A stretch of DNA of 35,744 bases from Gammaproteobacteria bacterium (GTDB lineage: Bacteria > Pseudomonadota > Gammaproteobacteria > HK1). Location of the stretch: NCBI GenBank assembly GCA_022823045.1, contig JAJDXW010000072.1, positions 1-35,744 of the forward strand, given 5' to 3'. This document shows positions 14,994 to 23,351 of this stretch, one piece after another. Every line of letters starts with the position of its first letter. The stretch's first letter is position 1. The notes under the pieces were generated by a model. It worked only from the letters and a program-made list of their open reading frames with translations. It had not been told where the DNA came from and did not search any database. Made by a program: the position numbers and the translations under genes.

Positions 14994-15105
14994 CCGAAAG
15001 TGGGGTCATGGCGAAGATGGGGTCAGAGTGGGACATCCGATGCGGTGGGGCGAGCCGGACTCGACCCCAGCGACGCCGGAAGTCTCACCCTGGCCCCACT
15101 TTCGG
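14994..15105. repeat. REP-like nested inverted repeat
   Basis: The gap between the convergent genes hpnE and the barrel gene is almost filled by an imperfect inverted repeat. The outer arms are CCGAAAGTGGGGTCA (14994-15008) and its complement at 15091-15105, 14 of 15 matching. The inner arms are 15018-15034 and 15082-15098, 14 of 17 matching. The word TGGGGTCA also occurs as a direct repeat at 15001 and 15018. The GGGGTCAGAGTGGGAC type of sequence is reminiscent of dispersed REP-type elements mobilised by Y1/REP-associated transposases, which is recollection, not a database result. It may also serve as a two-way transcription barrier. Confidence 0.6.
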
Positions 15106-15117
15106 GGCGCGGCCCCG

Positions 15118-16458
15118 CTAGAAGCTGTAGGTGAGCTCCGCTCCGATGAAGCTGTCGCGCCACGTCGTCCGGATCGGATCCGCTTCGTCGAGGTCGAGCA
15201 TGGTGGTCGTCTCCAGGCGCAGGGACCACTCGTCCGAGAGACGCCGGCTGAACTCGACGCTCATGGTCCGGCTGCCGTAGTCGGTGTCGGCGACGAGGGC
15301 GGCGGTGATCTCGGTGCCCTCGACGTCGTTGAACGCGAGGCGGGCGGCGAGGAAGACGTCGTCCTGGAACTGGTGGGTCGATCTCCGGCCCCGGTCGTCG
15401 CGGTGCCATTCGCCAAGCAGGCTGAGGTCCAGGGCCGATTCGAACAGCGAGTAGACGGTGTACTCGCCGCCGATGACGAAGGCGGTGAAGTCTTCCTCTT
15501 CCCCGAACGGGTGCCGGCACGACGGAACGTTCAGGGCTCCGGCGCGATGGATGGCCTCGAGCTTGAGCAGGAGGGATTCGGTGGTGAGCTGGGCATCCAG
15601 TCCGAACTGGCGGATCTGCGGGTAGTACGGAGCGAGGGCGGTTGGAAACGCGAGTACCGGGATCCCGTCGCAGGTCGGGATCGGAGTACCGGGGGGAAGC
15701 GGGGGAAGCGGCTGGAACGATGCGGGCCGAATGGACGGCTCCCGGCTCGTGCCGTCGAATACGGAGAGGCCGATGTCCAGCAGCCCGAAGCTGTGGCTGT
15801 AGCGGGCCGCCACGTCCAGGTGCCGCTCCTCCGCCCCGCTCTCGTACTCGACCAGATCGGGATCCACCACGAGCCCCGAGCGCAGCCGTCCGTGGCGACC
15901 CGGAAACGTCCGCTCGCGGTGCCACGGGAGGGCGAAGAGCTCCGCCGTCCCCCAGTCTCCGGCGAAGGTGAGGTGGGCCATGGGCTGGCCGAGCTTGGTC
16001 TTCCCGTCCGGGTGCTCGACGAGGTCGGCTTGGTTCACGATGTCGACCGGGTTGTAGAGCTCCGCGACCCCCCAGAAGACCCGGTCGACCCCGAGCCGCG
16101 CCTCCCACTCCCCCTTGTCGAGCTCACCGAAGAGGAGGAGGTACGCCTCGCGCACATCGGCGTGGGTGCGTCTCGAGTCCGCGCCGTCGCCGCGGAAGAA
16201 GGGGGTCAGGGTGAAGCTCCGGCCCTCGGGGTCCTCGAGAAAGAGGGTCGGCTCCACGACGAAGCCGGTCGCGTGCGAGCGCTGGCCGGGATAGGCCGGG
16301 GACTGTGGGTACCACCGACTTTCCAGGCTGTAGCGCCCGGAGAACGAATGCTCGATGTCTCCCGTCTCGGCCCAGGCCTCGGCCGCGGTGACGAGCGCCC
16401 CGAGCATCCCGAGCGCCCCGACGATGGCGGCGCGGCCGCGGGCGGCGAGAGACGGCAT
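15118..16458 (-). CDS. Outer-membrane beta-barrel protein of unknown function
   Basis: A 446-residue exported protein. The start at 16458 gives a signal peptide (MPSLAARGRAAIVGALGM, then AEAWAE with a likely cleavage after AWA). The frame is open 23 codons further up but gives a basic, non-signal extension. The rest shows alternating polar and hydrophobic strands, aromatic residues at strand ends and a C-terminal phenylalanine (GAELTYSF), the signature recognised by the BAM machinery. It is not recognised at family level; it resembles DUF1302/porin-like barrels found beside MMPL transporters. It lies 112 bases after the RND gene on the same strand, so it may form an envelope transport pair with it. 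Confidence 0.65.
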   Translation of the reverse strand: MPSLAARGRAAIVGALGMLGALVTAAEAWAETGDIEHSFSGRYSLESRWYPQSPAYPGQRSHATGFVVEPTLFLEDPEGRSFTLTPFFRGDGADSRRTHADVREAYLLLFGELDKGEWEARLGVDRVFWGVAELYNPVDIVNQADLVEHPDGKTKLGQPMAHLTFAGDWGTAELFALPWHRERTFPGRHGRLRSGLVVDPDLVEYESGAEERHLDVAARYSHSFGLLDIGLSVFDGTSREPSIRPASFQPLPPLPPGTPIPTCDGIPVLAFPTALAPYYPQIRQFGLDAQLTTESLLLKLEAIHRAGALNVPSCRHPFGEEEDFTAFVIGGEYTVYSLFESALDLSLLGEWHRDDRGRRSTHQFQDDVFLAARLAFNDVEGTEITAALVADTDYGSRTMSVEFSRRLSDEWSLRLETTTMLDLDEADPIRTTWRDSFIGAELTYSF

Positions 16459-16570
16459 CACCGGGCTCGCTTGACGCCTGTCCCCGCGGGGACGCGGCCA
16501 CCGAGGCCAGCCACGACGGCGGCGCACGGGGCGAGGACCCGGAATGCCGAACGGGTGAGGTGGGCGAGGC

Positions 16571-18874
16571 TCACCGCTTTCTCCTGTCGATGGCCATCAG
16601 GAGCGGCGGGAGGAGCAGGAAGTCGGCAAGGAGCGCGAAGACGATCGTGGTCGCGACCATGAGCCCCAGGGCCCAGCTCACCTCGAACCCCGACGAGGCG
16701 AAGACGAGGAAACCGAGGGCGAGGACCGCGGTGGTGGTCCACAGGGCCCGGCCCACGGTGCGGAAGGTCGAGCGAACCGCTTCCGGCGCGGAGAGCCCGT
16801 CGCGGCGGGCCCTGAGATACTTGCTCAGGAAGTGGATCGTGTCGTCCACGATGATGCCGAACGCGATCGCGGTCATCACCGAGCCGGCAAGCCCCACCCG
16901 GCCCACCAGGTAGCCCCACAGCCCGAAGCTCATGGCGGCGGGAATGAAGTTGGGCACGAGACTCACCAGACCCAGGCGCACGCTCCTGAACACTCCGATC
17001 AGGATAAGCGAGATGAGGGCCATCGCGATGATCGTCCCGCGCAGCATGCTCGCGATGTTTCGCTGCGAGAGGTGAGCGAAGGCGATGCTGACCCCGGACC
17101 CCTCGGTGGCGAGTTGCGGGGCGTTGGCCTCGAGCCAGGCCTGCGCTCGCGCGTCAAGCTCGCGCTGCTGGCGAGCCGAAAGGCTTCGGGTCACCGCGGT
17201 CAGGCGAGTGGCGGACTTGGCGATGTCGATCCGATTGTTGAGGTCGCTCCCGAACGGAAGCGACAGCTCGTAGAGGAGCAGGTACTGCGCGGCGAGGGCC
17301 GGATCGTCCGGCAGGCGGAAGAAGGCCGGATCGTCGCCGTGCATGTTCCGGTTGAGGCGCCGCATGATGTCCGGAAACGCCTGGACGTGAGCCACCTCGG
17401 GCTGCTCGCGGTACCACTCGGCAAAGGCGTCGACCGCGCGTAGGTAGTCGGGATCGGTGATGCCGCCCTCGCGCCCGGCGCGGAGGGAGTACTCGATCGT
17501 CTCCATGCCGGTCAGGTTGTCGATCACGAAGTCCGTGTCGCGGCGGAACTCGTAGCGTTCGTCGAAGTACTTCGTCCAGTTGTCGGTGAGCTCGATGCGG
17601 GGAATACCGAGCACGAGGGCGAGGGAAAGGAGGGCGACGAACCAGAGGAGAAAGTTGCGGCGGCCGACGACGAAGGCGCCGAAGCGGTCGAAGAAGTCGG
17701 CCCGCTCCGGGCGGCCGCGAGGGGCGCGCACCGGCAGGATCGAGAGCAGGGCGGGCAGGACGGTCATGGAGTAAACGAAGGCGCAGACCACCCCGAACGC
17801 CACGAGATTGCCGAGCACCCGGAACGGCGGGGAGTCCGAAGCATTGAGGCTGAGGAAGCCGATGACGGTCGTCGCGGTGGTGAGGAACACCGGCCACGTG
17901 TTGTCGCGGAGCGACCCGGCCACCGCGTCGTGCCGCTCGAGCCCTCGCCGCATTCCGGCGAGCACGGCAGCCACGATGTGCACGGAGTGCGCGACCGCGA
18001 CCGTCATCACGATGATCGGCACCCCTGAATTGACGGGGTTGAAGACGGTGCCGATCCACCCGGCGAATCCCAAGGTGGTGTTGATGACGAACACGAGGGT
18101 GATGACGAGGGCCAGGGTCCCGAGCACGGAGCGAAGAAGCAGCGCGGAGGCGACGACGATGATCAGGAAGACGATGGGGGCAAGGGTCTCCATCTCCCCC
18201 TGGGTGACGTCGGCAAAGGTCCGGTGCAGGATGACGTCGCCGGTCAGGTGGTAGGCGAGATCCGGATGGCCCGTGCGGGCTTCGTCCAGCAGACCGCGGA
18301 GATAGTCGGAGATCTCGGCGAGCGCGGCATCGGTATCCTCGGGAAGGGAGAAGTTGATCGCGAGCCCGGCCACGCGTCCGTCGTGGGAGACCAGCCGCCC
18401 CGCGAGCTCGATGGAGCCGAGGGCGATCCCTTCGATGCGCGCGAGATCGTCGTCGCCGAGAGACGGCGCGTCCTCGACCAGCGGCTCGACGACGAGGTCG
18501 TCCTCGGACGCCTCGCTGTGGGAGAAATTGGTCAGGGAGTCGACCCGGGTCGCCCACGGGGCCTGCCACGCCGCATCGGTCAGCTCCTCGATCGCGGCGA
18601 GCGTCTCGCGGGTGAACACCGACCCCTCTCCGGGCGCGACCGCGACGAGCGCCGTATTGGACGAGGAGTACGTCTCCTCCAGCGCATCGAGCGCGGCGAG
18701 CTGCGGATTGTCCTCGTCGAAGAGGCTCCGGTAGTCGTTCGTGATGCCGATGAAGCGGGCGCCCCCCGTCACCGCCAGCATGAGCACGGTGGTGGCGGCA
18801 AGCACCGCCCACCGGCGGCGAAGGACGATTCCGATGAAGCGCTCGAGCGGCGGAATGGCCGAGGTGTTGCCCAT
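16571..18874 (-). CDS. MMPL/RND superfamily transporter
   Basis: A 767-residue inner-membrane protein with the doubled RND layout: TM1 near residue 15-38 (WAVLAATTVLMLAVTGG), a large periplasmic domain, a bundle of five TM helices from about 220 to 370, a single TM near 405 before the second periplasmic domain (EFRRDTDFVIDNL..), and a last TM bundle from about 615 to the end. NTTLGFAGWIGTVFNP and GIIVDDTIHFLSKY are the conserved TM4 and TM10 elements of COG1033-type exporters. These proteins move lipids or hydrophobic compounds using the proton gradient. Size (below the roughly 850-900 residues of HpnN) and the neighbouring barrel gene favour a general lipid exporter rather than HpnN. No membrane-fusion-protein gene is present. 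Confidence 0.85.
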   Translation of the reverse strand: MGNTSAIPPLERFIGIVLRRRWAVLAATTVLMLAVTGGARFIGITNDYRSLFDEDNPQLAALDALEETYSSSNTALVAVAPGEGSVFTRETLAAIEELTDAAWQAPWATRVDSLTNFSHSEASEDDLVVEPLVEDAPSLGDDDLARIEGIALGSIELAGRLVSHDGRVAGLAINFSLPEDTDAALAEISDYLRGLLDEARTGHPDLAYHLTGDVILHRTFADVTQGEMETLAPIVFLIIVVASALLLRSVLGTLALVITLVFVINTTLGFAGWIGTVFNPVNSGVPIIVMTVAVAHSVHIVAAVLAGMRRGLERHDAVAGSLRDNTWPVFLTTATTVIGFLSLNASDSPPFRVLGNLVAFGVVCAFVYSMTVLPALLSILPVRAPRGRPERADFFDRFGAFVVGRRNFLLWFVALLSLALVLGIPRIELTDNWTKYFDERYEFRRDTDFVIDNLTGMETIEYSLRAGREGGITDPDYLRAVDAFAEWYREQPEVAHVQAFPDIMRRLNRNMHGDDPAFFRLPDDPALAAQYLLLYELSLPFGSDLNNRIDIAKSATRLTAVTRSLSARQQRELDARAQAWLEANAPQLATEGSGVSIAFAHLSQRNIASMLRGTIIAMALISLILIGVFRSVRLGLVSLVPNFIPAAMSFGLWGYLVGRVGLAGSVMTAIAFGIIVDDTIHFLSKYLRARRDGLSAPEAVRSTFRTVGRALWTTTAVLALGFLVFASSGFEVSWALGLMVATTIVFALLADFLLLPPLLMAIDRRKR

Positions 18875-19016
18875 CCTCAGCCGCCGTCGGCCGCGCGGCC
18901 GTCGGTCCTGACCCGGTGTGGAGTCGAGGTGGTCACGTCAAGCCATCCCCGTCCCGTCCGCCGGAAGCGCCGCGGCCACCCGCGGGGTCTGGAAGTTCGC
19001 GAAACACGACCGCCGC

Positions 19017-20270
19017 TCACCAAGGCTGCGAGATCGAGTTCTTCACGTGATCGGGCATTCTGTAGCTCAGTCCCTCCTCATCGTAGATCGAGATCTGAAG
19101 GAGCTGCGAGAAATTGCTCGACCGGATCATGTCGCCCCTCTCGAACCACCGCCGAAGGCGCTGCTTGGTGCGGAACGCGAACAGGGTGCCCAGGGTACGG
19201 GTCTTCGGATAGCCGAACCGATCGGCGAGCTCGTTCCCGATGAGGGCTCTCGAAAGGCGGTGGGCGAGCGCAATCACGTTCCGTTGTTCCGCCGGGTCCG
19301 TTATGTCCGCAACCTCCGGGATCGCCTGGATGAGGCCGTTGGCGACGGCGACGGCATCGGAGTCCGGTGGCGGTTCGCACAGGTAGGCCATTTCGTAGAC
19401 CTTTTTCGCATCCTTGCCGGTGACGTAGAGAATGGACTCGGGTATCCCCATGAGATACCCGCTGTAGCGCCAGATGGCGAGAACGCTCTCGCGCTCCTTT
19501 TGGTCGAACTTCGCGCCGACCAGTTCGGCGTACTCGATCAGGCGCCTGGAGAACACGGAGATGGCGAAACCCAGGTGGGCGGCGCTGAGCGGCGTGCCCC
19601 AGGCGTCGTGGTCCCAGAGTTCCGACCGGGACAGGAGGCTCCTGATCCGACCGTGAACGAACCGGATGCGGGTCGAGAGCTTCCAGCCGTCGTTGTCCCG
19701 GTACAGGCCGCGGGGGAAGAAGATGTCGAGCAGGTGCCGATTGTTCTGCCGGAGGCGTCGGCTGGTGGACACCGTCCGCTCGGTGATGAAGAAGGACTTG
19801 GAGATGAGGGTCGACAATCCCTCCACCAGCACCCCCGTCACGAATGCGATGAGCATGAGATCCGCGTTCGCGTGAAAGGCCCGGATGCCGGGGATGAACA
19901 TTTCGCGGTCGAGCCAGGGAGGGTCCTCCAGGTCGCGGAAGAAATCTCGAAGGCATTGCGGTGCGCCCCGCAGCACCTCGTCATCCTGCTCGATTCCCGC
20001 CCTGATGAAACGGTGAAGGTCGGGCGGGGGAAGCGAGGCGAGCTCCTCCAGGACCGGATCAAGCATCGGGTCGCCGATCCCGGTATGGCGCAGGTAACTG
20101 TCCGCGCCGGCCGGATCGTGGCGGCGAGCCCGTTCGTATCCCTCCGTGTACGCCGAGGGAACGTGCACCATTTCTTCAGTTCCTGGCAGGACGTTCCAAA
20201 GATGGTCCGCAGCTCTTTGGAAAGGTGACTGGTTCCGCCGCATTGTAGCGGATTCCGCACTATGGGCCAT
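19017..20270 (-). CDS. Oxygenase of the MpaB / latex-clearing protein family (DUF2236)
   Basis: A 417-residue protein with the features of the DUF2236 (MpaB, Lcp) group: [23 protein letters not shown], the central helical region [25 protein letters not shown], and [15 protein letters not shown], where related proteins place helices around a b-type heme. Lcp cleaves polyisoprene and MpaB cleaves a prenyl side chain, so an isoprenoid substrate is possible; that is inference. The frame is open to 20378. The ATG at 20270 is preferred because GAGGG lies six bases upstream; another ATG is at 20243. It is divergent from ispH. No signal peptide is apparent. Confidence 0.72.
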   Translation of the reverse strand: MAHSAESATMRRNQSPFQRAADHLWNVLPGTEEMVHVPSAYTEGYERARRHDPAGADSYLRHTGIGDPMLDPVLEELASLPPPDLHRFIRAGIEQDDEVLRGAPQCLRDFFRDLEDPPWLDREMFIPGIRAFHANADLMLIAFVTGVLVEGLSTLISKSFFITERTVSTSRRLRQNNRHLLDIFFPRGLYRDNDGWKLSTRIRFVHGRIRSLLSRSELWDHDAWGTPLSAAHLGFAISVFSRRLIEYAELVGAKFDQKERESVLAIWRYSGYLMGIPESILYVTGKDAKKVYEMAYLCEPPPDSDAVAVANGLIQAIPEVADITDPAEQRNVIALAHRLSRALIGNELADRFGYPKTRTLGTLFAFRTKQRLRRWFERGDMIRSSNFSQLLQISIYDEEGLSYRMPDHVKNSISQPW

Positions 20271-20412
20271 CCGGTTCCCTCTTCCCGGAAGTGTCGGTGG
20301 TGAAGGGAGCGGGAGCCGGTGTGTGGAGGACCTCCCACGTCGCCCGGACGTGAATGCGGTAAAGTGCTCGCGGGTCACGCGCGCGAATTGCCGCGAGAGG
20401 CGGAGGAATCAG

Positions 20413-21369
20413 GTGGCGAAACGGGCCTTGAAGATCATCCTCGCGCAGCCGCGAGGATTCTGCGCCGGTGTCGTGAGGGCGGTGGACATCGTGGAGCGCG
20501 CGCTCGACATCTACGGCGCGCCCGTCTACGTGCGGCACGAGATCGTGCACAACAAGCACGTCGTCGACAGTCTTCGGGCCAAGGGCGCGCGCTTCGTCGA
20601 GGAAGTGGATGACATCCCCGAGGGCGCGGTCACCGTGTTCAGCGCCCACGGCGTGGCCCGGAAGGTGGTGGACGACGCCGGGGTCCGCGGGCTGCAGGTG
20701 ATTGACGCCACCTGTCCGCTCGTGAGCAAGGTGCACAACGAGACGAAACGCTATGCGCGCAAGGGCCACGAGGTGATCCTCATCGGCCATCCCGGCCACC
20801 CGGAAGTCGAAGGGACGATGGGACAGGTGTCGGCCGAGGTCCACCTGGTGTCGGACATCGGGGACGTGGCGACCCTGGAGCCGTCCGATCCGAACAAGCT
20901 CGCCTACGTTACGCAGACGACCCTCAGCGTCGACGACACCCGGGAGATCATCGCGGCGCTCAAGGAGCGCTTCCCGGGGATCCGCGGCCCCGACGTGAAG
21001 GACATCTGCTACGCCACCCAGAATCGGCAGACCGCGGTGCGGCGGCTCGCGGAGCGCTCCGACGTGATCCTGGTGATCGGCGCCGACTACAGCTCGAACT
21101 CGAACCGCCTGCGCGAGATCAGCGAGGAGTCCGGCACCGATAGCTACCTCATCCCGGATGCCGGGGGCCTGGACCCCGCCTGGCTGGACGCAGCGCGGAC
21201 GGTGGGGATCACGGCCGGGGCGTCGGCGCCGGAGCAGCTCGTCCAGGAGCTGATCGCCCGTCTCGAAGATTTGTTCGACATCACCGTGGCCGACCTCGAC
21301 GGCATCGAGGAGAACGTTACCTTCCGCCTGCCGGGCGAGCTTCTCGACGCCGAGAAGCGGGTGGCATAG
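20413..21369 (+). CDS. ispH: 4-hydroxy-3-methylbut-2-enyl diphosphate reductase
   Basis: A 318-residue [4Fe-4S] enzyme that makes IPP and DMAPP in the last step of the MEP pathway. The three cluster cysteines are Cys17 ([12 protein letters not shown]), Cys101 ([11 protein letters not shown]) and Cys199 ([10 protein letters not shown]). Active-site elements [23 protein letters not shown] (with the proton-donating Glu131) and the substrate Ser/Asn loop [10 protein letters not shown] are present. The GTG at 20413 is chosen because GGAGG at 20402-20406 lies six bases upstream; the frame is open to 20146, where it only shadows the divergent gene. It feeds isoprenoids, including the farnesyl precursors used by HpnCDE. 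Confidence 0.95.
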   Translation: MAKRALKIILAQPRGFCAGVVRAVDIVERALDIYGAPVYVRHEIVHNKHVVDSLRAKGARFVEEVDDIPEGAVTVFSAHGVARKVVDDAGVRGLQVIDATCPLVSKVHNETKRYARKGHEVILIGHPGHPEVEGTMGQVSAEVHLVSDIGDVATLEPSDPNKLAYVTQTTLSVDDTREIIAALKERFPGIRGPDVKDICYATQNRQTAVRRLAERSDVILVIGADYSSNSNRLREISEESGTDSYLIPDAGGLDPAWLDAARTVGITAGASAPEQLVQELIARLEDLFDITVADLDGIEENVTFRLPGELLDAEKRVA

Positions 21370-21510
21370 CACGCGGGCGCCCGGCGCCCGGTCCCTGGCC
21401 TACGGCTCGCCGCGCGGAGCGGCCGCCGCTTCTTCTCGACGGGGGTGTTTCCGGACCGCCGCGGTCGCCCGAGCGCCGCTCGCCGGTCGTGGGCCGGAAT
21501 GCGTTGCGGG

Positions 21511-21694
21511 CTAGCCCGCAAATCTCACCGACTTTCGTCGCGAGGGCGTCAAGATGCCGCTGTGACAAGGCGCACGGACTGAAAGACGCTGAAGGCGTAG
21601 CCGACACTACGCTGAAGCGGATTGAGGGAGTACGCCTTGTCACAGCGAGCAGATTGGCGTCCGCAGCAGGAAGTTGGTGAGATATGCGGGCTAG
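21511..21694. mobile_element. MITE-like element with terminal inverted repeats
   Basis: This 184-bp unit occupies half of the 360-base gap after ispH and has no reading frame of interest. Its first 24 bases and the reverse complement of its last 24 agree at 22 positions (left end CTAGCCCGCAAATCTCACC, right end with one T for A there). A second, perfect 15-bp inverted pair, CGCTGTGACAAGGCG (21558-21572) and its complement (21633-21647), lies inside. The centre is a hairpin, GCGTAG (21595-21600) and CTACGC (21607-21612). CTAG at both edges could be a 4-bp target duplication. The left border is also part of a perfect palindrome, GCGGGCTAGCCCGC (21506-21519). The rest of the gap (21370-21510) is GC-rich and featureless. 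Confidence 0.7.
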
Positions 21695-21697
21695 AAT
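21692..21697 (+). promoter_or_regulatory. -10 box formed at the element border
   Basis: TAGAAT, five of six to consensus, spans the last three bases of the MITE-like element and the first flanking bases. The expected start is near 21704, giving a leader of about 26 bases before the DUF1244 ATG. No good -35 box is found 16-18 bases upstream. Confidence 0.4.
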
Positions 21698-21729
21698 ACG
21701 GACCTGCCTCTCTTTCCCGGAGTTGACCG

Positions 21730-22026
21730 ATGGACGACGACACCCGAACCGCCCTCGAAGCGGCCGCGTTCCGGACGCTGGTGGCGCATCTTCGCGAGCG
21801 GACGGACGTGCAGAACATCGACCTCATGAACCTCGCGGGCTTCTGCCGCAACTGCCTCTCGAAGTGGTACCGGGCGGCTGCCGAGGAGCAGGGCTTGCGT
21901 CTGGACTACGACGAGGCGCGCGAGATCGTGTACGGGATGCCTTACGCCGAGTGGAAGGCCCGGCACCAGACCGAGGCGACGCCGGAGCAGCGCGCGGCCT
22001 GGGAGTCGAGCCGCCCGCACGGTTGA
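21730..22026 (+). CDS. DUF1244 family protein
   Basis: A 98-residue helical protein covering the whole DUF1244 family: AAFRTLVAHLRERTDVQNIDLMNL, then GFCRNCLSKWYRAAAEEQG with the conserved Cys39-x2-Cys42, then EAREIVYGMPYAEWKARHQ. The family is widespread in proteobacteria and has a solved helical structure but no agreed function; the CxxC may bind metal. CCGGAG at 21717-21722 is the ribosome-binding site. The gene stands alone just downstream of the MITE-like element. Confidence 0.88.
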   Translation: MDDDTRTALEAAAFRTLVAHLRERTDVQNIDLMNLAGFCRNCLSKWYRAAAEEQGLRLDYDEAREIVYGMPYAEWKARHQTEATPEQRAAWESSRPHG

Positions 22027-22164
22027 CCGGTCCCACCTCTCCGTCACGGCGCCCCCGCCCATCGCACCGGGGTCCGGGCCGGCGACCCCCTCCCGCGTCC
22101 ATGACCCCGCCTCGCCGAACCCGCACCCGGCTGCGCCGCCCCTCGAACGCGTCGGCATCGTGCC

Positions 22165-22191
22165 GTTCCCGCGCCGATGGGCACCGGGAAC
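22165..22191 (+). promoter_or_regulatory. Hairpin in the leader of mscS
   Basis: GTTCCCG (22165-22171) and CGGGAAC (22185-22191) form a perfect 7-bp stem with a 13-base loop, ending 17 bases before the mscS ATG. It could be the tail of the DUF1244 transcript or a leader structure. No T-run follows. Confidence 0.3.
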
Positions 22192-22208
22192 CGCGGGCCG
22201 CAACCTGA

Positions 22209-23351
22209 ATGGACCTCGCCGCCCTCGCATCCTCGATCCCGGTCGAGCCCTGGGTGTGGCAGGCGTTCGTCGTCGTCTTCCTCACCCTGGCGGTGAGCTA
22301 CACCGCACGGCGCATCCTGCTCTCGTGGGGACGGCGCCTCGAACGCACGTCCACGCCGTGGGACGACGCCCTGGTGGACTCGCTCCGCCGCCCGCTCCGG
22401 GTATTCATCTGGGTGGTCGGCATCGCCTTCGCCGCGAGCCTGGTTCCGGTCGCGGGAGAGGGAACCATCTTCGAGGCGGTGGACGCGGCCCGCGACGTCG
22501 GCGTGGTGGCCTGCATCGCGTGGTTTCTCGTCCGTTTCGTCTCGCAGGCGGAGGAGAACCTCCTCGCCCGCGAGACGGACTCCGAGCTCGGGCCCGACCG
22601 CGCCACCCTCGACGCGATCGCGAAGCTGCTCCGCGTCTCGATCATCATCACCGCGACGCTCGTCGTCATGCAGACCCTCGGGTTCAGCATCTCGGGCGTG
22701 CTCGCGTTCGGCGGCATCGGCGGCATCGCGGTCGGGTTCGCGGCCCGCGACATGCTCGCGAACTTTTTCGGCGCGCTCATGATCTACCTCGACCGGCCCT
22801 TCGTCGTCGGCGAGACGATCCGCTCCCCGGACCGCGAGATCATGGGCACCGTCGAGCAGATCGGCTGGCGCCTCACGCGCATCCGCACCTTCGAGAACCG
22901 TCCCCTCTACGTTCCGAACTCGGTCTTCGCGACCATCGCCATCGAGAACTTCACCCGGATGCTCAACCGCCGGATCTACGAGACGATCGGGGTTCGCTAC
23001 GACGATTCGACCCGGGTGCAGCCGATCGTCGACGAGGTGCGGGCGATGCTCGAATCGCACCCCGGGATCGACCCCGACGAGTTCCTGATGGTGAACTTCA
23101 ACGCGTTCGCTCCTTCCTCTCTCGACTTCTTCATCTACGCCTTCACCCGGACCAAGGCGTGGGACGAGTACCACGCGGTCAAGCAGGACGTGCTGCTCAA
23201 GGTGAACGAGATCATCGAGCGCCACGGGGCGGAGATCGCGTTTCCCACCTCGACCATCCACTTTGCCGGGAGCGCCGGAGCGGGGGCGGAGACTCGATTG
23301 CAGGGCGCGGGGCCGGACGTGGAGTCCAGCGCCGGCGAGAAGGACGGTTAG
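22209..23351 (+). CDS. MscS-family mechanosensitive ion channel
   Basis: A 380-residue inner-membrane channel that opens under membrane tension and protects from hypo-osmotic shock. Four hydrophobic segments lie at about 15-38, 60-80, 92-115 and 138-185. The last is the pore helix, GVLAFGGIGGIAVGFAARDMLANFFG, rich in Gly and Ala as in MscS TM3. It is followed by the beta domain (LDRPFVVGETIRSPDREIMGTVEQIGWRLTRIRTF..YVPNS) and an alpha/beta C-terminal cage. The extra TM helix makes it longer than E. coli MscS (286 residues). The stop overlaps the convergent HAD gene by four bases. Confidence 0.92.
   Translation: MDLAALASSIPVEPWVWQAFVVVFLTLAVSYTARRILLSWGRRLERTSTPWDDALVDSLRRPLRVFIWVVGIAFAASLVPVAGEGTIFEAVDAARDVGVVACIAWFLVRFVSQAEENLLARETDSELGPDRATLDAIAKLLRVSIIITATLVVMQTLGFSISGVLAFGGIGGIAVGFAARDMLANFFGALMIYLDRPFVVGETIRSPDREIMGTVEQIGWRLTRIRTFENRPLYVPNSVFATIAIENFTRMLNRRIYETIGVRYDDSTRVQPIVDEVRAMLESHPGIDPDEFLMVNFNAFAPSSLDFFIYAFTRTKAWDEYHAVKQDVLLKVNEIIERHGAEIAFPTSTIHFAGSAGAGAETRLQGAGPDVESSAGEKDG

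Noticed and set aside
14275-16662. A 795-codon open frame on the plus strand
   Set aside because: It overlaps hpnE out of frame and runs antisense to the barrel gene; low-complexity Arg/Gly/Pro translation, no domain.
16571-18874. HpnN hopanoid transporter
   Set aside because: It is an MMPL protein near hpn genes, but it is shorter than HpnN, lies on the opposite strand and is paired with a barrel gene. The neighbourhood alone is not enough.
18888-18901. Perfect 14-bp palindrome CGGCCGCGCGGCCG upstream of the MMPL gene
   Set aside because: It is made only of G and C in a very GC-rich gap and has no nearby promoter elements, so chance is a sufficient explanation.
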